From: Pseudomonas huaxiensis
Lineage (GTDB): Bacteria > Pseudomonadota > Gammaproteobacteria > Pseudomonadales > Pseudomonadaceae
Direction: 5' to 3'
Length of the DNA stretch: 64,000 nt
NCBI RefSeq assembly: GCF_003231275.1
Contig: NZ_QKVL01000001.1
Location: 558,001 to 622,000 of the forward strand
The notes under the pieces are model-generated. The model searched no databases and had not been told where the DNA came from. It was given only the letters and a program-made list of their open reading frames with translations. The position numbers and the translations under genes are program-made. The first letter of the stretch is position 1; each line of letters starts with the position of its first letter. Shown in pieces: positions 44,854-54,295 of this stretch.

Positions 44854-45237
44854 TCACTCCACTCTAGCCCCGGCGATTTGCAGCCGTCTGTGGCTCTGCT
44901 GGACATTCTGGGGGGAGGCGTCTTGCCCAATCGCTAGCAGTTGTTCAATTATCTGGTGTTCACGAATGCGCAGCATTCCAAGCTCAGTAAGCATGTCTGA
45001 GGTCGTGAGGTGCGAGATCTCACGGCGCCAGTATTGAGCCGCGATCTCAGCGGCCTGGTCTCTAGCTTTGAGTTCTACGGAATAGCGGTGCACCGCTGAT
45101 TTTCCGACCTTATGACCTTGCTGGCTTAGCCAATTTGCCAGCTCAACCAGGCCGGAGTAATCCGTCTTCCGCAGGCGTGTGTTCAACTGCTCCCGAAGTC
45201 CGGTCGGGAGTAGCATGATTTTCTTTACTCTGGGCAT
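44854..45237 (-). CDS. DUF3486 protein, Mu gp27-like small terminase subunit
   Basis: The 127-residue protein has the DUF3486 start (VKKIMLLPTGLREQLNTRLR), YSGLVELANWLSQQGHKVG, KSAVHRYSVELKAR, and a helical C-terminus. In Mu-like phages gp27 is the probable small terminase and lies directly before the large terminase gp28. Here no large terminase follows. It is 127 residues against about 180 in Mu-type relatives, so it may be C-terminally shortened. Confidence 0.75.
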   Translation of the reverse strand: MPRVKKIMLLPTGLREQLNTRLRKTDYSGLVELANWLSQQGHKVGKSAVHRYSVELKARDQAAEIAAQYWRREISHLTTSDMLTELGMLRIREHQIIEQLLAIGQDASPQNVQQSHRRLQIAGARVE

Positions 45238-45990
45238 CAGTGCCTCATAGAAATTGATTGGATTAGCTCATGTCTTGATACCAGAGCATCATCGGGCTTT
45301 CTGAAGCGTAGCTGTCTTAAAGGACCACGAATTCGCTCGCAGATCGATAGTCTTTCAGTCCTAGTCTTTTCGCTTTGTCACGCACCCTAGCGATATGGAG
45401 AGAAGCATATCTGCCTGATATCACTGCCTTTTTCCAATCCGAAATTTCGTGTTAATTCGCAAAATGTGTTTCGTTTGCTCCCTGCGATCAACGAAAAGTC
45501 CCAAGCCGAAAAATTGGGAGTCTGCTCCTGTCTGAGCTTGGGGAGCCCGGATCACTGGAGCGATGTCTCGGACGATTGCCAGTGTGGCTTGGCTTTCACC
45601 TTCGTTTCTTTTCTGAAAGGGCTTAAACGGATCGCCAAGTATGCTGGAAGCCAGTGAATATGGGGCTTTGGCGAAAAGAAACCGGCTTTCAACTTTGGTT
45701 TCCTTCCCCTTTCAACCTAAAGAAGTTGAGTAGAAAGCGGGCGCTAGGATTTTACCTAGATGGAGCTTGGCTTTCAGTCCGGCAACGGGGAACCAATCAA
45801 GTGCCAATTGGACCGCTCGAAAGGCCTGTTTCGGCAAAAACACGCCGTTTTCCATGGTGCAGCTATTTGGCACTGATTTGACATCACCCGCACCCGCCAA
45901 AGCCCCGGTTTTCCTGAGTCATTCGGCGTCTTCCATGGTCTTCCCACCTGATTTGGTCTGCTTTCGTTTAGTGCCAAACACAGCACCTCC
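45238..45990. other. 753-bp AT-rich gap at the island edge
   Basis: No ORF here has a ribosome binding site or known similarity. A short motif, GGCTTTCA, recurs near 45590, 45680 and 45770, with TTTCG-type motifs near 45450-45490. The stretch may hold the decayed end of the phage-like island; I see no copy of the tRNA-Ser 3' end. Confidence 0.45.
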
Positions 45991-46422
45991 TCACAGGAAG
46001 TAAGCTATGCCGCGCTCTTCTTTTTCAATGTGCAACCCTGCACCGGCGGCAACCCGCAGTGATGCTTTATTGTTCGTCTTCACTTCAGCTTTGAATGGTC
46101 CGGCAACCTCTCTCATGACGAGCCTGAGCATTTCTTTCGCCACACCAGTCCCTCTCGCTTCTGGAGCCACTGTCCAGGACAACTCGGTCTCCACACCATC
46201 GCAATCGGCGCGCACAGTCCCTACCCGGGTGCCCGACTTTTCTGCAATGAACAGTGCCCTGTCGGGATTTTCAAGAACTTGCTCCAGCCATGCGATATGA
46301 CCTTCCAGGTCTACCGCTTCGGTGCAATGGCTAGCCTCTCTTGTGGCTTTGTCGTTTCGCCAATCAAGCAACGCTTGCCCATCTTCAAGCGTGGCGCGTC
46401 TCAGCGAGATATGTGTATCCAT
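45991..46422 (-). CDS. GNAT family N-acetyltransferase
   Basis: The 143-residue protein has the acetyl-CoA site in WTVAPEARGTGVAKEMLRL (about 85-100). Its N-terminal RRATLEDGQALLDWRNDKAT and its size resemble PseH/FlmH-type sugar N-acetyltransferases. Placed at the edge of the glycan cluster, it probably acetylates an amino sugar nucleotide; the substrate is inference. Confidence 0.78.
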   Translation of the reverse strand: MDTHISLRRATLEDGQALLDWRNDKATREASHCTEAVDLEGHIAWLEQVLENPDRALFIAEKSGTRVGTVRADCDGVETELSWTVAPEARGTGVAKEMLRLVMREVAGPFKAEVKTNNKASLRVAAGAGLHIEKEERGIAYFL

Positions 46423-46726
46423 CCACTTACCCTCTGATATTACCGTGTGCTTTGCGAGCAGGAGTCAGTCCCAAAGCAGTTCGTTGCACCACGGATTCGC
46501 ATAATACCTTGCGCATGGCACCGGGCCGTATGCGTCATCGCTTCGTTTCCCTGGATGTTCCCTGTTACGGGTACGGGTGCCCTGATTCGTGTTGGGCCAG
46601 CGTATTGGCGTGGACTGCTCAATGATTGGTTCGAACATTCGGCTGGCATCGCGGTAATCGTCGGCGCGACGACCTGGCTGACCCTGCGCGAGCGCAAGGT
46701 CGGGGCTTGAGGGAGTGGGGCGGGTC
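46423..46726. other. 304-bp gap, possible gene fragment
   Basis: A plus-strand frame of 87 codons (46447-46710) ends with WFEHSAGIAVIVGATTWLTL and RERKVGA, a membrane-helix-like segment. The upstream part looks like random translation and there is no ribosome binding site. It may be the 3' remnant of a lost membrane-protein gene. Confidence 0.35.
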
Positions 46727-47563
46727 TCAGAGGTCCAGGCGTTCGGCAATTTTCCTTGAAAACAATGCGGCACCATCGCCCTCGGGTAGCAGATGGTCGT
46801 AGTCGCCGAAGTGTTCGTCTACGAAGTCGACGTCGGCGTAGCAGTCGAGAATGTTCATATTGAAGCCGGGTCGCAGGCAGTCCATCAGTTGCTGCAATTC
46901 GAACGCGCCGCGGAACAGATAGGGCGAGTCCGGGCCGGCGACGGCCTGGTAATCGCGGTGCATCGGTGGAATCACCAGCAGCACCCGGTGACCGCGTTCG
47001 GCAGCCAGCATCAACAACTGAGCCAGGTACTGATTGCCATCTTCCTTGCGATTGAGCCGCAGGTGATCCTCGACTCGCTGCTGCACGCTGTAGTCCGCTG
47101 GCATGAAGCCTTTCAGGTATTGCGGCAAAAAACCGGACCTCCCGCCGAGTGTATCGTCGATGGCCTCCAGCCGGCCTTCCAGTTGGGCAGCAATCTCCAT
47201 CAACTGCGCATCCTCATAGCGTTGCCCAAGCCGGAACACTTCGTTCATCAGCGGTGCCAGGGTCTTTTCGCTGGGTGACTGCTCCAGCACGTTGCCGGGC
47301 GAGAACAGTGAGTAGAAAACGATCAGCGTATCCAGGTTCGGTGCCTGGCTGGCGGCGTACTGGTAAAGCGCGAGGGAATGGCGAAAATCCTGGGAGCGGC
47401 TGCACAGGTTGAACGAGCCAGGGCAATACGCTGGATCGAACGCGAAGTCGCCGTGGGAGGACCCCAGGGCGAGACGGGTGATGCTGTGCTTTTCCCGTTG
47501 GAACATCGCCCGCTTGGCGGAGAAATAAGCGATCAGTGCTGGAAAGGGATTGCTGTTGTCCAT
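46727..47563 (-). CDS. SGNH/GDSL-like hydrolase of the glycan cluster
   Basis: The 278-residue protein has a GDSL-type motif, ITRLALGSSHGDFAFD (about residue 30), and a C-terminal DYDHLLPEGDGAALF that can supply the catalytic Asp-His pair. SGNH enzymes add or remove acyl groups on glycans. The gene overlaps the end of the dioxygenase gene, so both form an operon. No signal peptide is seen, so it would act in the cytoplasm. Confidence 0.65.
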   Translation of the reverse strand: MDNSNPFPALIAYFSAKRAMFQREKHSITRLALGSSHGDFAFDPAYCPGSFNLCSRSQDFRHSLALYQYAASQAPNLDTLIVFYSLFSPGNVLEQSPSEKTLAPLMNEVFRLGQRYEDAQLMEIAAQLEGRLEAIDDTLGGRSGFLPQYLKGFMPADYSVQQRVEDHLRLNRKEDGNQYLAQLLMLAAERGHRVLLVIPPMHRDYQAVAGPDSPYLFRGAFELQQLMDCLRPGFNMNILDCYADVDFVDEHFGDYDHLLPEGDGAALFSRKIAERLDL

Positions 47564-48408
47564 CAGCTTTTCTCGGTGGAGTAGGTATCGCGCACGTGCT
47601 CGACGCTCGGGAAATGCTCGGTGATGAAACCCCGCTGCATCGACTTGTGCTGGGTAAAGGGATACTCGCGTTCAATGAACGTCGGCTCGCTGGCGTTTTC
47701 GTAACGGCCGCTGATGGAGATGCGGATCCGCTCGTCACCTTCGCGGGAAGAGCGATGAATGGTGAAATTCGACATCAAGCACACGCCGCCCTTGCCGACA
47801 CAGACAGGTATGAAGTCTTCGTCGTTGAAATGCCGGTCATCGACCCGCAGCACATGTTGTTCCTGGGTGCCGCTGAGCAGCCCCTGCAAATGGCTTTTCG
47901 GGATCACTTCCATGGTGAACAGCCTGGCGTCGATATCCATGAACGGAATCCAGGTGGTGATGGTGTCCAGGCTGCCTTGCACCGAGGTCCAGTCCTGATG
48001 CACATCGAAGCCCTGGTAACCGCCGGGGATAACCAGCCGTTTCGACATCAGGTGCAGCACCGGAGTGGTCTGGAACAGTGGAGTGCTGATGCCCAGGTCG
48101 GCGGTGGCGTCGCGCAGACGCTCGGCGGCCATCAGGCGATAGACACCGTAGAGTTTCGAGCACATGCGCAGGGTGGCGAGGTACAACGCAATACTCGCGT
48201 TCAGCAGAGCGGCCATGTTCCGGTGCAATGCATCCAGGGTCGGCCCGTCGGCGACGGGCAGCGACAGGCGCTCCAATTGTTGGGCGAACGAGAGGTTGAA
48301 GTGCTCCAGCGTTTCATCAAGGTGCCGCGGGTCGAAAATATCCTCCGCCACCAGATAGCCGTTTTCCTTGTAAAAGCGGATTTGACCTTGATCAAGAATC
48401 TTGCCCAT
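47563..48408 (-). CDS. Phytanoyl-CoA dioxygenase family protein (first)
   Basis: The 281-residue Fe(II)/2-oxoglutarate-dependent oxygenase has the HxD motif in GFDVHQDWTSVQGSL (about residue 135), the distal His in SNFTIHRSSREGDE (about 220) and the Arg that follows (RIRISISGRYE). Such enzymes hydroxylate small molecules or sugars. It is the first gene of the minus-strand operon and diverges from the acetyltransferase gene. Confidence 0.87.
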   Translation of the reverse strand: MGKILDQGQIRFYKENGYLVAEDIFDPRHLDETLEHFNLSFAQQLERLSLPVADGPTLDALHRNMAALLNASIALYLATLRMCSKLYGVYRLMAAERLRDATADLGISTPLFQTTPVLHLMSKRLVIPGGYQGFDVHQDWTSVQGSLDTITTWIPFMDIDARLFTMEVIPKSHLQGLLSGTQEQHVLRVDDRHFNDEDFIPVCVGKGGVCLMSNFTIHRSSREGDERIRISISGRYENASEPTFIEREYPFTQHKSMQRGFITEHFPSVEHVRDTYSTEKS

Positions 48409-48524
48409 CTGCCCGGAGTCCTATCTTGTTACACCAGTGACAATGTTAAGGTGGGCGCAGTATACACAGCCCGTTCCACAGGCCCTTTTGACCTGACTCA
48501 CTTTTGAATACCTTGGAGACCACG

Positions 48525-49181
48525 ATGCAGAAAGTTGTGATTTTCGGGGTTCTGGATACCGCGCAACTGGCGCACTACTACCTGAAAAAAGACCCCACGG
48601 TAGACGTCGTCGCGTTCACCGTGAATGAGCGCTACATTCCCGAGTCGAAGTTGTTCGAAGGGCTGCCGGTGGTGCCGTTCGAATCCCTCCATGACTATTT
48701 CCCGAGTACCGAATACAAGCTCTTTGCCCCGATGACCGGACGCAAGATGAACCGTCTGCGCGAGTCGGTCTATATTCAGGGCAAGGAAAAGGGCTATGGC
48801 TTCATTTCGTATGTCAGCCCGAATGCCACGGTCAATGACAATGTTATCGGCGAGAACTGTTTCATCCTCGAAGACAACACCCTGCAGCCGTTCACGACGA
48901 TCGGCAACAACGTGGTGATGTGGAGTGGCAACCATATTGGTCACCATGGCGAGATCAAGGACCATGTGTTCTTCGCCTCCCATGTGGTCCTCTCCGGGCA
49001 TTGTCTGGTCAACGCGTATTCATGGTTTGGGGTCAACGCGACCATCACCAACAACTGCACCATCGGCGAAGGCACCTGTGTCGCCATGGGCGCATTGATT
49101 TCCAAAGACACGCAACCCTGGCAGTTGTATATCGGCGCGCCCGCGCGGGCGGTCAAAAGCAGTCAGGAACTGGATTTTTAG
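48525..49181 (+). CDS. NeuD/PglD-type sugar acetyltransferase
   Basis: The 218-residue protein has an N-terminal Rossmann-like part (QKVVIFGVLDTAQLAHYYLK) and a C-terminal left-handed beta-helix of hexapeptide repeats (VIGENCFILEDNTLQPFTTI, NNCTIGEGTCVAMGALIS). The likely catalytic His is in GNHIGHHGEI. It would acetylate a nucleotide-linked amino sugar, as VioB and PglD do. It opens the plus-strand operon of five genes. Confidence 0.85.
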   Translation: MQKVVIFGVLDTAQLAHYYLKKDPTVDVVAFTVNERYIPESKLFEGLPVVPFESLHDYFPSTEYKLFAPMTGRKMNRLRESVYIQGKEKGYGFISYVSPNATVNDNVIGENCFILEDNTLQPFTTIGNNVVMWSGNHIGHHGEIKDHVFFASHVVLSGHCLVNAYSWFGVNATITNNCTIGEGTCVAMGALISKDTQPWQLYIGAPARAVKSSQELDF

Positions 49182-49184
49182 AAC

Positions 49185-50108
49185 ATGGCCTGGAAAAAAC
49201 TCGGTAGAACCTTCGACCCGGACATCGACTGGGTCGGCTCCCATGCCCAGGTGCCTACGGCACTGGTGCTGGACGATGTCGTACGGGTCTTTATTTCCAC
49301 CCGCACTGCGGCGGGAAAAAGCCTGTGTTACGTGGTGGACCTGGACAAGCAGGACCCGCGCAAGGTCGTTGCCCGCCACCGCGAACCGTGCCTCGGCTTC
49401 GGCCTGCCCGGCACCTTCGATGACGAAGGGGTGATGCCCAGCTACGCGGTGAAAAAAGACGGTCGCACCTACCTGTACTACAGCGGCTGGAACCAGCGCC
49501 TGACCGTTCCGTACCACAACGCCATGGGCGTTGCCGTATCGGACGACGACGGGCTGCATTTCGAAAAGCTGTTCGAAGGCCCAATCATGGACCGTACTGC
49601 CACCGAGCCGTACCTGGCCGTGACGCCCACCGTGCTGTACGACGAGGGGCTGTGGAAGATGTGGTACGTCTCCGGCACCCGCTGGCTGGAGGTCAACGGC
49701 AAGTATGAGCCGCTGTACGTGATCAAGTACGCCGAGTCGAAAGACGGCTACGAGTACACACGCTTCCCTGAGCCGTGCCTGGAGTCGCGCTTCCCCACCG
49801 AAGCCTTCTCCCGTCCCTGCGTGATCAGGGAAAACGGTCTATTCAAGATGTGGTATTGCTCGCGGGCATCGGAGGATTACCGTAATGGCGCGGGCTCCTA
49901 TCGCATTCGCTACGCCGAGTCTGTCGACGGTAAAACCTGGACGCGCTTCGATGATGATGGCATCCCACCGTCGCAAGAGGGCTGGGACTCGCTGATGACC
50001 TGCTATCCGTTTACCTTCGAGACCGACGGCAACAAATACATGCTGTACAACGGCAACCGTTTCGGCACCAGCGGCTTCGGCCTGGCGCTGTGGAGTGATG
50101 ATGAGTAA
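49185..50108 (+). CDS. Glycosyl hydrolase-like five-bladed beta-propeller protein
   Basis: The 307-residue protein has repeated propeller blades with WKMWYVSGTRW, FKMWYCSRASEDYRNG and YMLYNGNRFG. The pattern is that of GH43/GH130-like proteins found in polysaccharide clusters. No secretion signal is present, so it may trim or phosphorolyse an intracellular sugar or serve a structural role. It starts three bases after the acetyltransferase stop. Confidence 0.72.
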   Translation: MAWKKLGRTFDPDIDWVGSHAQVPTALVLDDVVRVFISTRTAAGKSLCYVVDLDKQDPRKVVARHREPCLGFGLPGTFDDEGVMPSYAVKKDGRTYLYYSGWNQRLTVPYHNAMGVAVSDDDGLHFEKLFEGPIMDRTATEPYLAVTPTVLYDEGLWKMWYVSGTRWLEVNGKYEPLYVIKYAESKDGYEYTRFPEPCLESRFPTEAFSRPCVIRENGLFKMWYCSRASEDYRNGAGSYRIRYAESVDGKTWTRFDDDGIPPSQEGWDSLMTCYPFTFETDGNKYMLYNGNRFGTSGFGLALWSDDE

Positions 50109-50880
50109 TCCGAATATTCAAGACGACGTCTACAAACTCGAATCCACCGCGTCGGACCTGCAGTACGCGTTCCGCGACAAGTTGCGCGACATGTTTCTCA
50201 ACAGTCCGCTGTCCGATGATGACCTGCTGTTCAACATCGGTTTGTATACCCGCAGCTCGGTGTTGGTGAAGTTCATAGTTCTCAGCGACCTGTACAAACG
50301 TTTCAAGCATATTCCCGGCATGATCTGCGAGTTCGGCACCTGGTACGGCCACAATCTGGTGTTGCTGGAAAACCTGCGCGCCATGTACGAGCCGTTCAAC
50401 AAGCAACGGCAGATCGTTGGCTTCGATACCTTCGAAGGGTATTCCGCGCCGGGCGAAAAAGACCGCAAGGAAAGTGGCGTGTGGATCGAGAATTCCTATT
50501 CGACCAAGGCCACCTACAAGGATTACCTGAACGAACTGTTGCAGGTGCACGAAGGCAATAACGTGCTCGGGCACAAGCGCGGTATTCATTCGCTGGTCGC
50601 TGGCGATGTGTGCCAGACGGCACCGGAATACTTCAAGACCAACGCCTCGGCGATCGTCGCTTTCGCCTATTTCGATATGGGCCTGTACGAGCCGACTCTG
50701 GCGGCGTTGAAGGCGGTCAAGCCGCATCTGGTTTCGGGTAGCGTCCTGTTGATGGACGAACTGACCTGGGCGGAATCGCCGGGCGAGGCCCTGGCCTTCA
50801 AGGAAGTGTTCCAGCCGAGTGAGTACATGTTGGAGAAGTGCGAGCTGTACCCCTCCAAGTGCATCGTCACGATCAAGTAA
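50101..50880 (+). CDS. TylF/MycF-type O-methyltransferase
   Basis: The 259-residue protein has a SAM site in GMICEFGTWYGHNLVLL (about residue 75) and TylF-like IVGFDTFEGYSAPGEKD and AYFDMGLYEPTLAALKAVKP. Relatives methylate a hydroxyl of deoxyhexoses. The ATG at 50101 has GGAG five bases ahead. It overlaps the preceding gene by eight bases. Confidence 0.82.
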   Translation: MSNPNIQDDVYKLESTASDLQYAFRDKLRDMFLNSPLSDDDLLFNIGLYTRSSVLVKFIVLSDLYKRFKHIPGMICEFGTWYGHNLVLLENLRAMYEPFNKQRQIVGFDTFEGYSAPGEKDRKESGVWIENSYSTKATYKDYLNELLQVHEGNNVLGHKRGIHSLVAGDVCQTAPEYFKTNASAIVAFAYFDMGLYEPTLAALKAVKPHLVSGSVLLMDELTWAESPGEALAFKEVFQPSEYMLEKCELYPSKCIVTIK

Positions 50881-50888
50881 GGACGGTC

Positions 50889-51668
50889 ATGATTTCCATT
50901 GAGGCGTTCGACCGGCGGATGGCAGAACAGGGTTGGGTCGTTTTCGAAAAGGCCATCCCCCTCACCATCGTTGAGCAGATGCGCGAGGACATCCACGAGG
51001 CCTACGCCATCTGTCGCGACTACCAGATCAAGAACGGCATCGACCAGGACACCAGTTACACGGTGCACCACCTGGTCGGTCAGTTCGACAGCTTTCTGGA
51101 TTGCCTGAAGGCGTACCCGATCTACGGTTTTATCGAGCGTTACTTCGGCGGCCAGTTCATCCTCAACTCCTTCGGTGGCGCCATCAATACCCGCGATAGC
51201 GTGTCTTATGCGCAGCGGGTGCACCGCGATATCCGCTCCTACTCCGGGGAAACCGCGCTGCTGCTGAATACCCTGGTGATGCTCGACGATTTCACCGCCG
51301 ACAACGGCGCGACCTGGATGCTCTCCGGCTCGCACAAGGCCGAGGCCAAGCCGAGCGATGAGTATTTCAAGGCACACGCCGAGCAGGCCATCGCGCCGGC
51401 CGGCAGCATCCTGATGTTCAACTCCAACGTCTGGCATGCCGGTGGCAGCAATGAAACCGATGCGGTGCGCCGCTCGGTCACGCCGATGTTCTCCAAGCCG
51501 TTCATGAAGCAGCAGTTCGACTACCCGCGCGCGCTGGGTTATGACCGCGGTCCGGACTTCGACGAAACGCTGCGTCAGGTCATCGGCTACAACGCGCGGG
51601 TGCCCGCCACCCTGGACGAGTGGTATCAGCCGCCGGCTAAACGCATGTACCACTCCAACCAGGGCTGA
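50889..51668 (+). CDS. Phytanoyl-CoA dioxygenase family protein (second)
   Basis: The 259-residue protein has HxD in YAQRVHRDIRSYSGE (about residue 112), a distal His in NSNVWHAGGSNETDAV (about 184) and the 2-oxoglutarate Arg in VRRSVTPM. It is only distantly similar to the first dioxygenase of the cluster and probably works on a different position or substrate. AAGGA precedes the start by five bases. Confidence 0.88.
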   Translation: MISIEAFDRRMAEQGWVVFEKAIPLTIVEQMREDIHEAYAICRDYQIKNGIDQDTSYTVHHLVGQFDSFLDCLKAYPIYGFIERYFGGQFILNSFGGAINTRDSVSYAQRVHRDIRSYSGETALLLNTLVMLDDFTADNGATWMLSGSHKAEAKPSDEYFKAHAEQAIAPAGSILMFNSNVWHAGGSNETDAVRRSVTPMFSKPFMKQQFDYPRALGYDRGPDFDETLRQVIGYNARVPATLDEWYQPPAKRMYHSNQG

Positions 51669-51670
51669 CC

Positions 51671-52396
51671 ATGTCACGCGATCTGAACACCGAGTACCAG
51701 GACACGGAAAACCGCCTGTACGCCTACGATTTCGACTACATCCACCGCGACTACATGATCAAGGCGCTTGCCAGTCATTTCCGCCCAGGCAACGCGCTGG
51801 AGATGGGGTGTTATCACGGCGAGTTCACCAAGAAGCTGCTGCAGGTCTTCGATGACGTCACCGTGATCGAAGGTGCTTCGGACCTGATCGAGATCGCCCG
51901 CAACAATGTTGGCGAGCGTGCGACGTTCATCCTTGGCCAGTTCGAAGCGGTCGAGCTGGAGCAGCGTTACGACAATATCTTCCTGATCCACACCCTCGAA
52001 CACCTGACCGAGCCGCAGCCGGTGCTGAAGAAAGTCCGCCAGTGGCTGGCGCCGGGCGGCCGGCTGTTCATCGTGGTGCCCAACGCCAACGCGGCGTCGC
52101 GGCAGATTGCGGTGGGCATGGGCATGATTGACTTCAATGCCGCGGTCACCGAGGGCGAGCGTGCACACGGTCATCGTTGCACCTACAGCCTCGACACCCT
52201 TGAGCACGAAGCCCTGCAGGCCGGCTTCCAGGTACCGCAGCGCGGCGGCATCCTGTTCAAGCCGCTGGCCAACTTCCAGTTCGACGCCGCCTACCGCGCC
52301 GGCATCATCGACAACGCGTTCTTCGATGGCTGCTACAAGCTGGGGATGAAGTATCCGGACCTTACCGCGAGCGTCTTCGTGGTCTGCGAGGCCTGA
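51671..52396 (+). CDS. Class I SAM-dependent methyltransferase
   Basis: The 241-residue protein has SAM motif I in NALEMGCYHGEFTKKLL (about 40), an acidic loop (VTVIEGASDLIEIA) and IFLIHTLEHL (motif IV). It resembles methyltransferases of the UbiG/Methyltransf_23 type found in sugar clusters. It is the last gene of the plus-strand operon, converging on the WbqC-like gene. Confidence 0.85.
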   Translation: MSRDLNTEYQDTENRLYAYDFDYIHRDYMIKALASHFRPGNALEMGCYHGEFTKKLLQVFDDVTVIEGASDLIEIARNNVGERATFILGQFEAVELEQRYDNIFLIHTLEHLTEPQPVLKKVRQWLAPGGRLFIVVPNANAASRQIAVGMGMIDFNAAVTEGERAHGHRCTYSLDTLEHEALQAGFQVPQRGGILFKPLANFQFDAAYRAGIIDNAFFDGCYKLGMKYPDLTASVFVVCEA

Positions 52397-52399
52397 GCC

Positions 52400-53101
52400 T
52401 CAAAGGTAATCAAAGGCCGCCAGGTGCGGCCTGATGCCTTCCGGTCCGACTTCCATCAAGGCATCGATGATCGACAGGTACGGCGTGAAGCCTTCGCCGC
52501 GCTGCCGGTAGGGCAGCGGGCGCATGGCGATGAAGCGCAGGTCGATGCCGGCCTCGGCGAACGCCGTCGGGTCATATAACTCGCGCCCGCCCTGGGCGTT
52601 GATATAAGTCGTCGCCTGCTCCTGGCGACAGATATCGAGGATGCGCGCCTGCGCGGTCAATGGGCTGTTTTCGTAGACCTGGCTGCTGGGCACGATCCGC
52701 GTTCCCAGGTGCATGAAGCCGGCGAGGGTGCGCAACTGATAGGTGAGGAACCCGGCCAGGTTGCTGTCCTGGTGGCTCAGAATCTGCTCGACCACCGGAA
52801 ATACCTCATCGAAACAGGGTGCCTTGCGGTAGGCCATTTCGATGCTGCGCAGCAGGCGCCGTTGCCATTGCGCGGCGGGGGCGATCTCGATATCGCGGAT
52901 CTTGCGGTTCTGCGAGGCCTGCAGCAGTGGCAGGGTGATCAGGCCCGGCGCGTCATTGATGAGGATCCGGTTGCGGTTGATCCAGCCGCGATTGATGTAG
53001 TTCACGTCGTCGTAGACCACGAAGCAGTCCGAAGCATGAAGCAGTTGCCAGTAGCCGATGTAGGGAAACAGGTACGGCTGCATGATCGTCAGTGTGGTCA
53101 T
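52400..53101 (-). CDS. WbqC-like family protein
   Basis: The 233-residue protein has the family start (TLTIMQPYLFPYIGYWQLLH, DCFVVYDDVNYINRGWINRN) and TYINAQGGRELYD. WbqC-like proteins accompany amino-sugar genes in O-antigen and flagellar glycan clusters; their reaction is not established. The ATG overlaps the stop of the aminotransferase gene by four bases. Confidence 0.9.
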   Translation of the reverse strand: MTTLTIMQPYLFPYIGYWQLLHASDCFVVYDDVNYINRGWINRNRILINDAPGLITLPLLQASQNRKIRDIEIAPAAQWQRRLLRSIEMAYRKAPCFDEVFPVVEQILSHQDSNLAGFLTYQLRTLAGFMHLGTRIVPSSQVYENSPLTAQARILDICRQEQATTYINAQGGRELYDPTAFAEAGIDLRFIAMRPLPYRQRGEGFTPYLSIIDALMEVGPEGIRPHLAAFDYL

Positions 53102-54219
53102 GCGGCGGCCTGGACGATAAGGCCGACGATGAAGTCCACTGTTTCGTGTTCCAGGGTGGGATAGATCGGCAGGCAGATCACCTGTTCCACCATCCGGTTG
53201 GCCGCCGGCAGGTTGCTGGGGCTGGCCGATGGTGCGTCGCAGTACATCGGCAGGCTGCTGATCAGCGGCTGGAAGTAGCGGCGGCCATGGATGTTGTGGG
53301 CGGCCAGGTGTTCGAACAAGGCGTCCCGCGCCAGCGGGTAGGCCGGCTCCACCAGGATCGGGAAATAGGCCTGGTTACCGATATGTTCGCCAACGCCGTC
53401 GATGCAGCGAATGCCCAGGACATCGGCGAGGCCCTTACGGTAGCGCTGGTCGATCAGTCGGCGTTTTTCCAGTGCCAAGTCCAGGTGCTCGAGTTGCAGC
53501 AGGCCGAAGGCCGCGTGAATCTCGCTCATCTTGCCGTTGCTGCCAAGGTGTTCCACTGTACTGCCGTCGCGGGACAGGCCGAAGTTTTTCAACTGGTCGA
53601 TATGACGCTTGGTCGCCTCGTCGGGGCAGACGATGGCACCGCCTTCGAAGGTGCTGAACACCTTGGTGGCGTGAAAGCTCAGCACCGACAGGTCGCCGTG
53701 CCGCAGCAGGCTGCCGGCCTCGTCGCGAACGCCGAAGGCGTGGGCGGCGTCGTATATCACCTTGAGGCCGTGGCGTTCGGCGATCTGGCGAATCGATCCG
53801 GTGTCGCAGGGGTGGCCGTAGCAATGCACCGGCATGATCGCCGTGGTCTTGTCAGTAATGGCGGCCTCGATTCGCGCCGGGTCGAGGTTGAGGGTATCGG
53901 GGTCGATATCGACGAACACCGGCTTGAGGTTGTTCCACAGCAGCGAGTGCGCCGTGGCGACGAAGGAGTAGGGCGTGGTGATCACTTCGCCGCTGAGCCC
54001 CGCCGCCTGCACCGCCGTAATCAGCGCTTGGGTACCGTTGCAGAACAGCGAGATGTGCTCGACACCGAGGTATTCGCACAGGGCGGCCTCGAGGCGTTGG
54101 TGCACCGGACCGCCGTTGGTCAGCATGCGTCGGTCCCAGATTTCCCGCAGGTAGGGAATGAATGCTTCCAGGTCGGGAAGCGCGGGCTGGGTCACGAAAA
54201 TCGGTTCCCTGTCGCTCAT
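53098..54219 (-). CDS. vioA: DegT/DnrJ-type sugar aminotransferase, VioA-like
   Basis: The 373-residue PLP enzyme starts MSDREPIFVTQPALPDLEAF and has WDRRMLTNGGPVHQRLEAAL, both close to VioA (dTDP-4-dehydro-6-deoxyglucose 4-aminotransferase). The PLP lysine is in LSVLSFHATKVFSTFEGG (about 185). VioA makes dTDP-viosamine, the sugar on flagellin of P. syringae. The start at 54219 is chosen because the family sequence begins there; an upstream in-frame start would overlap the glycosyltransferase gene. The gene symbol rests on motif recall, not on alignment. Confidence 0.8.
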   Translation of the reverse strand: MSDREPIFVTQPALPDLEAFIPYLREIWDRRMLTNGGPVHQRLEAALCEYLGVEHISLFCNGTQALITAVQAAGLSGEVITTPYSFVATAHSLLWNNLKPVFVDIDPDTLNLDPARIEAAITDKTTAIMPVHCYGHPCDTGSIRQIAERHGLKVIYDAAHAFGVRDEAGSLLRHGDLSVLSFHATKVFSTFEGGAIVCPDEATKRHIDQLKNFGLSRDGSTVEHLGSNGKMSEIHAAFGLLQLEHLDLALEKRRLIDQRYRKGLADVLGIRCIDGVGEHIGNQAYFPILVEPAYPLARDALFEHLAAHNIHGRRYFQPLISSLPMYCDAPSASPSNLPAANRMVEQVICLPIYPTLEHETVDFIVGLIVQAAA

Positions 54220-54295
54220 AGGCTGCGCATCGTCATGCTGGTTTTCCGTGGTCGCCGGCGTGTCTTTCGTCAGAGCCCTGTATGGCTCGGGATGT

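Noticed and set aside
41050..45240. Complete functional Mu-like prophage
   Set aside because: No transposase, repressor, portal, large terminase, protease, tail or lysis gene is present.
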